A program made the translations under genes and the position numbers. Below are positions 26,575-36,032 of a stretch of 64,000 nucleotides of DNA, in pieces. The notes below the pieces were generated by a model that was given only the letters and a program-made list of their open reading frames with translations, did no database searches and was not told the DNA's origin. The stretch is from assembly GCF_920984665.1 (NCBI RefSeq), contig NZ_CAKLBP010000004.1, positions 1 through 64,000 of the forward strand. The letters are read 5' to 3'. Each line of letters opens with the position of its first letter. Position 1 is the stretch's first letter. Source of the DNA: Pedobacter sp. Leaf170 (GTDB taxonomy: Bacteria > Bacteroidota > Bacteroidia > Sphingobacteriales > Sphingobacteriaceae).

Positions 26575-26973
26575 TTAAGGATTATCGTAATAAGGTTTAT
26601 ATTTTATATTAGGCGATAGTATGTGGAGGAGTAGAATTCTTGAATACCGATAATTAAATGGATAAAAGATAAAACATCCACTAAAGATGGTGATTAAGTA
26701 GGTCCAGAAATTTTCGTCTTTTAATGTACCCACAACCAGATAGGTAATGAAACTCACGGTAAGCATTTCTATTACATTCATCGCATAGCTTACATACATT
26801 GCAGCATAAAAATATCCAGGCTCAATTTCTATTCTTTGGCCGCAATGCGAACATACTTCTTTAGTGTGCTGAATGTTAAAACCATACATGCTGCCTGTAA
26901 ATATATCGCCTCTGCGACAATGGGGGCATTTTGCATGAATGATAGCATACAATTTAGAAGTTTTCACAGCCAT
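26575..26973 (-). CDS. DUF983 family membrane protein with zinc-ribbon motifs
   Basis: 132 residues. Two CxxC pairs (CPHCRRGDIF at about 15-24 and CSHCGQR at about 41-47) form a likely zinc ribbon, followed by two membrane helices (about 58-80 and 85-110). It belongs to the DUF983 group, which in many bacteria lies near cytochrome oxidase genes. Here the oxidase operon is 8 kb away on the same strand. The function is not established. It is preceded by one base after the small CAMC protein gene, so the two are co-transcribed. Confidence 0.82.
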   Translation of the reverse strand: MAVKTSKLYAIIHAKCPHCRRGDIFTGSMYGFNIQHTKEVCSHCGQRIEIEPGYFYAAMYVSYAMNVIEMLTVSFITYLVVGTLKDENFWTYLITIFSGCFIFYPFNYRYSRILLLHILSPNIKYKPYYDNP

Positions 26974-26974
26974 C

Positions 26975-27247
26975 TTAATTAAGATTTATTGGCTCAGACT
27001 TCATATTAAGTGTCACATTTTTTTTGCGGTATTTTTTATACCAGATAATGCCAACAACTGTGGCAAGTAAATATGGAATAACCAATAAATAAATTACACC
27101 GGTATTTAAACCTGCAGCCTGCGTGTTGCCATTTTTTACACCTTGCTCAGCATTAATTGTACACATAGCACATTGAGCTTGTACATCAATGGCAAATAGC
27201 AACAAAAACGCAGTTGAAAATAGGATAAAACTCAATGTCTTTTTCAT
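26975..27247 (-). CDS. Small exported membrane protein with CAMC motif
   Basis: 90 residues when started at the ATG at 27247 (MKKTLSFILF). The upstream in-frame ATG at 27310 lies within a terminator hairpin, so I reject it. A signal peptide ends at about VQAQ, then comes CAMCTINAEQGVKNGN, then one membrane helix (GVIYLLVIPYLLATVVGIIW) and a basic tail. The CxxC pair next to the export site suggests metal or redox binding. I know similar short proteins from Bacteroidota genomes, but no function. Confidence 0.75.
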   Translation of the reverse strand: MKKTLSFILFSTAFLLLFAIDVQAQCAMCTINAEQGVKNGNTQAAGLNTGVIYLLVIPYLLATVVGIIWYKKYRKKNVTLNMKSEPINLN

Positions 27248-27296
27248 CACAACAAATATAATGATAAACGAATGGAGGGTCGCAAAAATTATGTCA

Positions 27297-27327
27297 TAAA
27301 AAACCCTCATTCTTTTAGAATGAGGGT
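27297..27327 (-). terminator. Terminator after the SusCD/DUF4302 cluster
   Basis: An 11-bp perfect stem, ACCCTCATTCT (27303-27313) and its complement (27317-27327), with a 3-nt loop, followed on the minus strand by a T6 run. It ends the transcript of the minus-strand cluster 27405-34106. Confidence 0.87.
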
Positions 27328-27404
27328 AAAATTTAAATATAATATGATTTTTGTTTGATAAATCCTACGAATTGGTAAGCTATTTTAATTATTGTTTAAG
27401 ACAA

Positions 27405-28208
27405 TTAGAATATAGGCACCAATTTTATTGTTGCAGCATCATTTGTATAATATCCGTTAGGATAGCCCGTTGTGGCTGGTTTAAAGGTTAATTCTTTAAA
27501 GCTTACACCATTTACGACAACTGGTGATAATAATTCTAAACCTGTAGTTGTTACTCTGAATGAATAAATCGCGTTTAAAGATTCAAGTTCCATAAACCAT
27601 CCAAATTCAAGATTTATATTTCCAGTTGCTGTTTCAAACCTATAAGATTTTGGCGCATAATATCTTTGCCACGCGGTTTTGTAAGCGCTAATAACTGTTG
27701 TAGGATTAGCTGGCATAGGAACCATAACAATTTTTGTACCCCGCTTTCTACCTTTTAAGATAACAGAATCAGGATCAGCTTTTGTAACTAAAAACTCAAA
27801 ATCTCCACCTAAACCACCATCATTACTAACTAAACCTGTTATTGCACCAGGAGCAGCAAAATATGCTAAAATAGAATTGTAGGTATCAAAAGTTAGTATT
27901 GGACCAGCCCCTGGGTACACCTTATAGGTGCTGGTTACATTGCTTGAAGTATAATCACCCTGAACATTCACATCCGTAGCCGAAGAAAAATTCATAAACA
28001 AATTTACGCCACCATATGGTGCATTAGTACCCGGGTAATACTGCATAATCCAACCATTAGGTTTACTTTTTAAAATGGTTTGTGCATTCAATACAGCCGC
28101 GTTTAATCGCTCTGTTGGGCTATCTTCAAATATCCTATCTTTCTTCTTATCGCAAGCAGCGAATAAAAGCATACCTGATATTAAAACTAAAAAATAATTT
28201 CTTTTCAT
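27405..28208 (-). CDS. DUF4302 lipoprotein, SusCD-associated
   Basis: 267 residues with a lipoprotein signal (LLFAAC, Cys about 19) and then the DUF4302 pattern: SPTERLNAAVLNAQTILKS, NGWIMQYYPG, YGGVNLFMNFS and FLVTKADPDSVILKGRKRGTKIVM. Such proteins usually lie downstream of SusC, SusD and a zinc metallohydrolase lipoprotein, exactly as here. It is probably surface-exposed and part of a nutrient-uptake complex. The exact role is unknown. Last gene of its cluster. Confidence 0.82.
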   Translation of the reverse strand: MKRNYFLVLISGMLLFAACDKKKDRIFEDSPTERLNAAVLNAQTILKSKPNGWIMQYYPGTNAPYGGVNLFMNFSSATDVNVQGDYTSSNVTSTYKVYPGAGPILTFDTYNSILAYFAAPGAITGLVSNDGGLGGDFEFLVTKADPDSVILKGRKRGTKIVMVPMPANPTTVISAYKTAWQRYYAPKSYRFETATGNINLEFGWFMELESLNAIYSFRVTTTGLELLSPVVVNGVSFKELTFKPATTGYPNGYYTNDAATIKLVPIF

Positions 28209-28219
28209 TATATAATTTC

Positions 28220-29125
28220 TTATAAAGTTGTCTGATCAAATGTGCCTAAATTGGCTTTCCTGTTTACGATATTGGCTCTTAATACATCCATATCAATATT
28301 CCAAACCGTTTGCATATAGTTTTTTACCAGCACCAATTTGTTATTGATAATAGTTCTACCTGCAGGAGTGCTACCGGTGACATTTAACATTGCGTTAAAT
28401 TGTGTTGCAGACAAGGTAATGTAGAAAGAAAATAATTCTGCAAAATCTTCCTTATCGCCACCACTTGCATAAGGAGAGATAAAACCCGCAGCTATTGCAG
28501 CTCCAATGCCTGTCGCATTATTCGGATATATAGTATTCCAAACATCATCAACGTAAGCTGTTCCGGAGATTGTTCTAAAACTCGACGGAAAATCAGTCGT
28601 TTGATTTAAGATATGCTGAAATTCGTGATGAATAGTATGGAAGTAGCTATCCGTTAAAAAGTCGGCATTAACACCTGTTGTAGCATTAAGTGCATTTACT
28701 TCATAAAGCGTTATTTTCTTTGCGCCTTCTGCTGTACCTAAAATCCTAGTTCCATTATTATTATAGGCAGCTGTACCAATAAAGTTGATTAGTTTTGGGA
28801 AATAACGCTTGATAAAAGCTTTGCTTCCTGTTACATCATCATAAGGTTCGAAACCTAAATATTTAAATAATTTTGTTAATCGAACAGAACTATTATAACT
28901 CGCCGGAACCAGATTATAATTCAGATTAGATTCCTTATCTACATACTTATACAAAATATCTACGTTATAATTTAGTATATAGTTATTATAAATATAATTA
29001 TCTAAAGGGTTTTTCTCAGTTGATGAATCAACAAAAACGCTGCTTGAATCTAATTTTTCCTTTTTACAAGCGCTTGTAATTAATACGCCTGAAAGTAGAA
29101 GTATATAAAATTTATTGTATTTCAT
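28220..29125 (-). CDS. Zinc metallohydrolase lipoprotein, SusCD-associated
   Basis: 301 residues. The signal peptide has the lipobox ITSAC (Cys about 20). The zinc motif HEFQH is at about 167-171 (YFHTIHHEFQHILNQ), with a likely third ligand in KEDFAELFSFY (about 225-235). It fits the TIGR04549 type, substrate-import-associated zinc metallohydrolase lipoproteins. It probably cleaves a peptide or protein substrate at the cell surface before uptake through SusC/SusD. It is placed 2 nt after the SusD gene and 11 nt before the DUF4302 gene, a tight operon. Confidence 0.85.
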   Translation of the reverse strand: MKYNKFYILLLSGVLITSACKKEKLDSSSVFVDSSTEKNPLDNYIYNNYILNYNVDILYKYVDKESNLNYNLVPASYNSSVRLTKLFKYLGFEPYDDVTGSKAFIKRYFPKLINFIGTAAYNNNGTRILGTAEGAKKITLYEVNALNATTGVNADFLTDSYFHTIHHEFQHILNQTTDFPSSFRTISGTAYVDDVWNTIYPNNATGIGAAIAAGFISPYASGGDKEDFAELFSFYITLSATQFNAMLNVTGSTPAGRTIINNKLVLVKNYMQTVWNIDMDVLRANIVNRKANLGTFDQTTL

Positions 29126-29127
29126 AA

Positions 29128-30714
29128 TTATCGAGGATTAGGGGTTAAACCTGAACTTATAACATCTTGTGGTAGTTGTAATGCTCTCCTGTTGTCTCGT
29201 ACGGTTAATGTATTTGTACTTATCGGTCCTACAGCATTTGCAACAATTGTTCTTCTGGTAATTTCAATACCATAACGTTTCACATCAAACCAACGCAAGC
29301 CAGTGTGTAGTGTTTCTACCCTTCTGTAAAATAGAACTGCATGAAGCATATTTTCTTGTGTACCAGTTTCTATTGTATATTCAGAATTAAATTTCTTCTT
29401 ACTTGTAGATACTGCTGCAGTTGAATATGCTCGTCCATTGGCCCAATTGTTAATCATTGCCTCAGTCAAAACAGGATTTGTATTATAGGTATTATTAAGA
29501 AAAAGTTGCATATCGGCGATAGCAGCTGAGTAGTTTTTCAAATGAATGTTTGCTTCAGCTCTGGTTAGTAAGGCTTCCTCTGCAGTAAATGCTGTGAATA
29601 CTCCGTGAGCATAGCCTATGCCTGCAACCGGATCTGTGTACTCAAATTGGTAGGAAGCATGTGGCAATAATACTTTATCCAAATTAGCTCCAGAATAAGT
29701 GTATGTACGAATTCTGTAGACTGGAACTGCAGTTCCATAGTTAAAGTGCGGTGTCAGTGATGATAAGATAGTTTCTTGCCTAGCAATGTAATTACCGTGT
29801 GAAAATCTACTACCAGTATAATAATTTCCGAAAATAGTGCCAATGGCTGATGCTGGTGTACTGATTAAAAAATTTGCCTTAATATTACTAGAATTGTATT
29901 CTCTGGTCATATTGGCAAAAACTGCACTAAAACTTGAAAGTGTTGTCCAATCTCTTAAATAGGCCGATGGCGAATTATTAAATGAAGCAGTAGAATAAGT
30001 TACAGCCTTTGCCCAATCTCCTCTATAAAGAAATAACCTTGCAGCAAATGCATTTGCTGCAGATTTATTAAAATGATATTTTGCCGCATTTGCATTTGAA
30101 TATGAGGCATCGTTTATTAATGGTAAACCTTCTTCAATATCCTTAATCATAAAATCATAAACTTCTGCTACAGTATTTCTTTGATATTTTGGATTGAGAG
30201 TAGTTTCAGATTTGGTCATATAGGTTATGCCTAAATCAGTTGCAGATTTAGTTGGCGAATAATGTTGAGCAAATACATTTACCAAAATAAAGTGACCGTA
30301 AGCTCGAGCTACCAAAGCCTCACCTCTTTGTGCAGAAAGCGAAGCTGGATTTCCTTGGGCTTCTATAGCAGCTAACGCGGCATTAGCGCTAGCTATAGCG
30401 CTATAACAAGAACCCCACAATCTGTCTATTCCATCATTAGACGTTTCTGTTACATCTTCCCATTTAAACAACTGCTGACTAATTCTATCGCTATAGGGAT
30501 TTGATTCGCCGTAATCATCCACATTATCTGATGATAGCTCGGTTGCTAAAACGTAAGAATTTTGAGGGTAGGCTGATACTAACATTTTGGAAATTTTTTC
30601 CGTGTTGTCTAGCTCTGCTCTATTATCTGGCAATTCATCAAGGTATTTTTTACAAGAAGAAATACTTAAGATTGTAATTGCACTAATGGCTATAAATAAA
30701 TATTTATTTTTCAT
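29128..30714 (-). CDS. SusD/RagB family nutrient-binding lipoprotein
   Basis: 528 residues from the ATG at 30714 (MKNKYLFIAI); a TTG two codons earlier is not needed. The lipoprotein signal reads ISSCKKYLDELPDNR, with Cys about 21. TPR-type helices follow (AEALLTRAEANIHLKNYSAAIADMQLFLN and VEVYDFMIKDIEEGLP-like segments), ending with TGLRWFDVKRYGIEI and LQLPQDVISSGLTPNPR, the usual SusD C-terminus. It binds the substrate and closes over its SusC partner. The partner gene immediately upstream carries an in-frame stop. Confidence 0.94.
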   Translation of the reverse strand: MKNKYLFIAISAITILSISSCKKYLDELPDNRAELDNTEKISKMLVSAYPQNSYVLATELSSDNVDDYGESNPYSDRISQQLFKWEDVTETSNDGIDRLWGSCYSAIASANAALAAIEAQGNPASLSAQRGEALVARAYGHFILVNVFAQHYSPTKSATDLGITYMTKSETTLNPKYQRNTVAEVYDFMIKDIEEGLPLINDASYSNANAAKYHFNKSAANAFAARLFLYRGDWAKAVTYSTASFNNSPSAYLRDWTTLSSFSAVFANMTREYNSSNIKANFLISTPASAIGTIFGNYYTGSRFSHGNYIARQETILSSLTPHFNYGTAVPVYRIRTYTYSGANLDKVLLPHASYQFEYTDPVAGIGYAHGVFTAFTAEEALLTRAEANIHLKNYSAAIADMQLFLNNTYNTNPVLTEAMINNWANGRAYSTAAVSTSKKKFNSEYTIETGTQENMLHAVLFYRRVETLHTGLRWFDVKRYGIEITRRTIVANAVGPISTNTLTVRDNRRALQLPQDVISSGLTPNPR

Positions 30715-30728
30715 TTTCAATTCAATAA

Positions 30729-33700
30729 TTAAAATCCAACTCTTAAAGTCAATGTGTATTGTTTTGGAATTGGCAGGGCTACACCACCAGCATTTACAAA
30801 TTCCGGGTCCTGACCATTTAATTGTTTATCAGCATATATAAGCCATAAATTTGTGGCATTTAAACGTAAGCTTGCTGCCGCAATTCCAATCTTTGCAAGC
30901 CCATTTTTTGGAAAATCATAGGATAGTGATATGTCTTTTAATCTGACAAAATCACCTTTAGCTACATTTGCTGTAGAATAATTATAAGAATTGTAGGCAA
31001 TTCTATAATTAGCATCGTTTCTTAAATATCTGGTATCTAAAATTACCGGTATGTTAGTCTTCAACTCATCACCGGGTACCGTCCAGGCATCAAAAAACTC
31101 TCTCGTATTGGCATCCAAATCGCTATATCCTGTTTTAAAAGCTGGATCTAAGCGAACAACATTTCCGTATGAATACGTTACAAAAACATTTAATTTAAAT
31201 GCTTTGTAAGCGAATATATTCCCAAAACTTCCTAAATGAGTTGGTTCCAAAGTTCCTTCATATTTTAAGAAATCTACTTTGTCTCTATTTTGAAGATAAA
31301 CTCCAGAAACAGTTGTGGAGCCATCGCTATTGGTGAAACGTGGTAATCCATCGCTTTGCAAGCCTACAAATGGAATAGAGAATAAAGAACGGGCAGCATA
31401 ACCCTGCAAACCATATCCCCTGCCAGTAATTAAATCAATTACTCTCGCATTATTTTCAGATTGAGTTATTTTATTGGTAGTATGTGTATAGATGAAGTTA
31501 GATGTCCAGGAGAAGTCGCCCTTTTTGATAATCGTTCCGGCAACACTTACTTCGATACCACTAGATTTCATATCAGCCACATTACCATATTTAGTAATTT
31601 CCCCACCTAATCCCTGCGTATTCACTATCCCTATTAAATCGAAATTATTTCTTTTGTAATAATCAACATCAACAGCTAATCTATTTTTGAATAAGCTAAA
31701 GCTAGTACCTAAATTTAATTCATGTTTCTTCTCATATGTTAGCTCTGAATTCTCTAAATCATCTAATTCTAAACCTGTTTCTCTGTCTGCAGCTGTTGGT
31801 CTCCAAGGGTTATAACTCGGGTAAATTGCCTGAGAATTTGTTACATAACTTGGGCCTCTGTTTGCCGATAAACCATAAGAGGCTTTAAATGTTAAACTGG
31901 AGAATGGTGTATTCAGTTTTTGGAAGAAGTCTTCCTGCATTACATTCCAAAGTCCAGATACACTCCACGTAGGTAACCATCTCGCTGTTCTTGATTTACC
32001 TAAACGATTGCTACCCTCATATCTACCAGTAGCTTTGATGGTATATTTATTATCAAAAGTGTAAGCACCTTCACCAAAGAATGCAACCTCTTTACTTCGG
32101 GTGTTGCCAACTCTAAAATATTCAGTATTTTCTTCTGAAGCTCTTTTGAATATACGGTAATCGGTAAATGGAATTTCTCCTAACCCTTATTGTAAACCCC
32201 AACCCCTATTCCAATTATTATTTCTGGTAATAGAACTTAATGTAGAACCAGTTACAAAATCAACTGTATGTTTTTCGGCGAAAGTTTCGTTATACTGAGC
32301 AGTAAAGCGGAAATCATCACTTGTCATTTTGTAATCTGTACGATTATAAATACCACCCGCAGGTAGAATAGTTACCGGTATAGCATATAAAATACTTGGA
32401 TCTGTATATAAATAAGGATTAGCATCTCTTATAATAGTTGTACCCATTGCTCTGTAAGCCATTGCTTGGTTAGACTCATCCTTTATGTAGTGCTGTTGCG
32501 ATGTTTGCTGATATCTAGTAGAAGCTAAAAAGCCGAAATCTAAAGTTTTTAATGCCTTCCATTTTAGTTCGCCTTGAAATTTAACATCTGCAACATTTAC
32601 ATCCATATAATTATTTTCCATTTCTTTCAAAATATTAAATGGAGCATAATTTCTTGTATATATTTCTTTAGGATCTAATGTTCTTGATGAATTTAATGCG
32701 TAAGAGAAGGGGTTAATATCAAAATCACGACCAACAGTACCAAAAACAACATCAGTTGATTGCCCTAATGTACCTGGAGCTCTTTGGTCTCTGTAAGAAC
32801 CATTAGATAGGAGTGTTAGCTTTAAATTGTTTCGAAGGTTATACGTAGCATTAAAATTTGCAGTATATCGTTTAAACTTGCTTTGCTTTGACCATCCTGG
32901 ATCAGTAATAGCACTTAACGAGGCATAATATTGAGCCTTCTCCGAACCTGAAGTGATGCTCACTGAATGGTTTTGAGCAATATTAGTGCTAAACAACTCA
33001 CTAAACCAATCTGTATTTCTGTATTCAGCCTCTCTTAAATAGGCATTTTTTGCAGCTTCAGTATTTAAGAGTTGTCCAGAATTGATTAATTGAAACATTT
33101 TGCCATAAACACCACTACTTGCTGCGTTTGATACACTAGAATTGTTTAACCATCCTCTCTGTTCCAACATTTGATAAACACCCATTTGCTCTTGGGAATT
33201 CATGATGTTATAGTTATTATACGATGGTGTAGCACGAGTTGTTAATTCAGAAACATAATTTAGCGAACTAACGCCATTCTTACCTCTTTTTGTTGTGATT
33301 ACAATAACGCCTCCCATACCTTTGGCGCCATATATTGACGTTGCTGCACCATCTTTTAAGACCTGAAAGGATTCAATATCATTTGAGTTTAAACCACCAA
33401 CAGCAGAACTGATTAATGTTAATGCATCTCCAGATGAAAGTGCATCAGAACTTACATCTGCCACATCTTCTAAAATTACACCATCAACAACCCAAAGTGG
33501 TTTTGAACTTCCAAAAATTGAGGTGGCTCCACGAACTCTAATCTTAGGCGCTGTACCAAAGGTTCCTGTAGTGTTTTGTACAACAACTTCAGCAACTCTA
33601 CCATCCAACATTCTACTTGGATCAGGCAAGCCGCCAATCTCAGCATCAGTAACTTTTAGGTTTGAGGTAGCTCCTGTAAATGTTCTCTTATCCACCTTAG

Positions 33701-34106
33701 TACCCATACCGGTTATTACAATTTCATTTAATTGATTGGCATCTTCCTGGAGTGAAACATTAATTGTAGATCTACCATTTACAGATATTTCGATGCTTTT
33801 ATAGCCTACTGACGAAACAACTAAAATAGCACCATCTTTCACTTTAATTTGATATTCACCGTTACCATTAGAAGAAACTGCATTTTTTGTTCCCTTTTCT
33901 TTAATGCTAACACCAGGCATCGGATTTCCATCCTTCTTATCAGTTACCTGCCCTTTGACTAAAAAGTCTTGTTGAATTTTAAAATCCGCATGATTGTTAT
34001 ACTTAATTGATGCATGCGCATTTGTGGTAGTAAGAGTGAATAAGTAAAGTAACCCGAGTAGGCCATACCGCAATCTTACTACAAATTGGTTGTAGATTTT
34101 CTGCAT
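30729..34106 (-). pseudogene. SusC/RagA TonB-dependent receptor with in-frame stop
   Basis: The gene would encode about 1125 residues but is interrupted by TAA at 32189-32187 in an otherwise open frame; no base is gained or lost. Upstream, 639 residues hold a signal peptide, a carboxypeptidase-like domain (VKGQVTDKKDGNPMPGVSIK), a plug domain (DGVILEDVAD, FQVLKDGAATSIYGAKG) and the first barrel strands. Downstream the frame continues GLGEIPFTDYRIFKRASEEN and on to the barrel end LTLRVGF. A TAC or TAT to TAA change would explain it. The product, if truncated, cannot form a full barrel. It may be a pseudogene, a recent mutation or a sequencing error. Confidence 0.85.
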
Positions 34107-34240
34107 AGAAATTGGTTAATTTTTGTTTAAGCAGAAGCTAAATAAAACAGGATGGCCAAGCCAAAGAATGGGTTTAGCGAATTAAGAGCAACTAGATAAT
34201 AAATAGTTAGTTAATAAAATTATCAGGGGACAATTTTTTT

Positions 34241-34248
34241 CAAAAATA
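34241..34248 (-). promoter_or_regulatory. Candidate -7 element of the SusC operon
   Basis: The minus strand reads TATTTTTG (34248-34241), an exact TAnnTTTG match, 135 bp before the SusC start. No good -33 box is found at the right distance. The rest of 34107-34344 is AT-rich and otherwise featureless. Confidence 0.3.
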
Positions 34249-34344
34249 TAATTTTATTCCATATATCTCTAAAATTTTGAATTTAAATTTTTAGAGTGGT
34301 ATGAATATAATTATTTATAATAGATGATAAGATTTTTCAATAAT

Positions 34345-34373
34345 CAAAAAAGCCCCTGATATATTCAGAGGCT
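34345..34373 (-). terminator. Terminator of the respiratory operon
   Basis: The stem AGCCCCTGA (34351-34359) pairs with TCAGAGGCT (34365-34373) with one mismatch, followed on the minus strand by a T6 run. It closes the long minus-strand operon that ends at the DUF420 gene (34398). Confidence 0.75.
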
Positions 34374-34397
34374 TTAATAATCTTATTAATACTTTTT

Positions 34398-34940
34398 TTA
34401 ATACTGATAATATGGTGAAATCATTAAATAAACAATTACACCTGTTACAGCAACATACAACCACATTGGATAGGTAATTCTGGCTAATTTTCTATGTTTA
34501 TCAAATTTCTCGGCAAGTGCCCTTACGTATGTAAATAAAACAAATGGAATGATAATTACCGAAAGGCAAATGTGTGTTATCAGAATAAAATAATAAACAT
34601 ACCTGATAATTCCAGTTCCGCCGAACTTTGTACTATCAGCTGTCATGTGATAGGCAACGTACATTGCCAAAAAAGCAACAGACAAACAGATTGCAATTTT
34701 CATTAGGTTTTCGTGGCGTTTACGTTTACCATTTTTTATTGCAGAAACTGCTAACACCAATACTATCGCAGTTAAACCATTTACTGCTGCGTATATTGGT
34801 GGCAAAAAACTCAGTGGTTTAACATCATAACCTAACTTCTTTAAATTTACGCCAAACAATAGCGCAACAACAAGTGGTATTGCAACCGATAGTACAATAA
34901 TCCATTTATTATATTTCTTTTCTATAGAATTATCACTCAT
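34398..34940 (-). CDS. DUF420 family membrane protein, oxidase-linked
   Basis: 180 residues with about five membrane helices (16-34, 45-66, 75-95, 108-130, 150-172) and conserved His residues (AYHMTADSTKFGG, ILITHICLSVI, DKHRKLARITYP). DUF420 proteins are typically encoded beside caa3-type oxidase genes and are thought to help oxidase maturation, though their exact job is not settled. It is the last gene of the operon, 26 bp after the SCO-like gene and just before a terminator. Confidence 0.85.
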   Translation of the reverse strand: MSDNSIEKKYNKWIIVLSVAIPLVVALLFGVNLKKLGYDVKPLSFLPPIYAAVNGLTAIVLVLAVSAIKNGKRKRHENLMKIAICLSVAFLAMYVAYHMTADSTKFGGTGIIRYVYYFILITHICLSVIIIPFVLFTYVRALAEKFDKHRKLARITYPMWLYVAVTGVIVYLMISPYYQY

Positions 34941-34966
34941 GATTTTTTTTCAGATAATTTTATTGC

Positions 34967-35665
34967 TTATCTCCCATCTTTTATATTTCTCAATTCTTCA
35001 GCTACCAAAACTTTAATTTCATCATCGAGTTTAGATAAAGCTTCAGCATTTGTAGCTTCATAATATCCACGTATCCTTCTATGATTATCAATTAAAAGAA
35101 TCTGGTTTCCGTAAATGAATTTAGGCTTGCCGTCTTTATTGTGATAAATCATATCTAACAATAAACTTCTACGGATAAATGGATAGGTTCTTAAAGTATC
35201 GCCACTTAAAAAATCCCACTTACCAGGTTTGGCATTTAACGAATCTGCTAGCGGTTTAAGATTTTTAGGGTTATCGTTCGGGTCTACTGATAGGCTTAAA
35301 AAACGTATTAATGAATTTCTTTGGTAGCCTTCTTCTATCTTCTGGATATTTGTATTTATTTCTTTAACTGAACTAGATTTGTAGAACAGATTTAAAACAA
35401 CGATTTTATCTTTTAAAGGAACCCAATTTATGGTTTCATTTTCTTGATTTACCAAGCTAAAATCTTCAACAGTGTGGTATATCGTATCAGGTATTTTTTT
35501 TCCTCTAACGGTATGAAAAGTTGATGCAACCTTTTTACCGCCAAAAATTGGTAAAGTTTTATACCTGTTTTTTGCGAATTGAGGTAAAAGGTAAAAAAAC
35601 AAAAATCCCGGTATAGCTAATATGCTTACCAGGATTAATGTCTTCTTTATTGAAAATCTTCTCAT
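34967..35665 (-). CDS. SCO1/SenC-like protein without cysteines
   Basis: 232 residues with an N-terminal membrane anchor (about 8-27) and a thioredoxin-like SCO fold: TIYHTVEDFSLVNQENETI, LSLSVDPNDNP, KWDFLSGD and LLIDNHRRIRGYY. SCO proteins deliver copper to the CuA site of oxidase subunit II through a CxxxC motif and a His. Here the CxxxC position reads FYKSSSVKEIN, and the whole protein contains no Cys. It therefore cannot bind copper in the known way, although its operon position among oxidase genes is classic. It may be a structural or regulatory relative. It is joined to the subunit IV gene by a 1-nt overlap. Confidence 0.85.
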   Translation of the reverse strand: MRRFSIKKTLILVSILAIPGFLFFYLLPQFAKNRYKTLPIFGGKKVASTFHTVRGKKIPDTIYHTVEDFSLVNQENETINWVPLKDKIVVLNLFYKSSSVKEINTNIQKIEEGYQRNSLIRFLSLSVDPNDNPKNLKPLADSLNAKPGKWDFLSGDTLRTYPFIRRSLLLDMIYHNKDGKPKFIYGNQILLIDNHRRIRGYYEATNAEALSKLDDEIKVLVAEELRNIKDGR

Positions 35666-36012
35666 TAAAAATTGGGTGTATGGTGGAATAAGAATCCACC
35701 TTCAATCAACATTAAAACTAAGAAGTAAATAATAAAGATAAATGTTACTGTTAGTGCAAGTTGTAAACCAAGTTTCTCATATTTAAGGTGCATAAAGTAT
35801 GCAACAATATAAAATGCTTTTAATAAAGTTAAGGCGATGTAAACAAAGTTACCAACTGCATGAGACATGTAGTGATTAGGTAAAACCCAAAGCGCAATAA
35901 TAAACTCAATAACTGTGATTAACAATAATATTCCAAAAACCTTCCAGATTTTTCCTTTGCTTAGACCCACGTGTTCTTCGTGGCCTTCTGTATGTGAGTG
36001 ATTTTCTGACAT
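35665..36012 (-). CDS. Cytochrome c oxidase subunit IV (caa3 type)
   Basis: 115 residues, three membrane helices, beginning with a His-rich cytoplasmic segment (SENHSHTEGHEEHVG). It matches the COX4_pro/CtaF-type small subunit (YMSHAVGNFVYIALTLLKAFYIVAYFMHL). It stabilises the oxidase core and lies in the usual position after subunit III. Confidence 0.88.
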   Translation of the reverse strand: MSENHSHTEGHEEHVGLSKGKIWKVFGILLLITVIEFIIALWVLPNHYMSHAVGNFVYIALTLLKAFYIVAYFMHLKYEKLGLQLALTVTFIFIIYFLVLMLIEGGFLFHHTPNF

Positions 36013-36032
36013 GATAATATTTTATAAACTAA

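Noticed and set aside
26975..27310. Longer start of the CAMC membrane protein (at 27310)
   Set aside because: The upstream start lies in the terminator hairpin; the ATG at 27247 gives a proper signal peptide.
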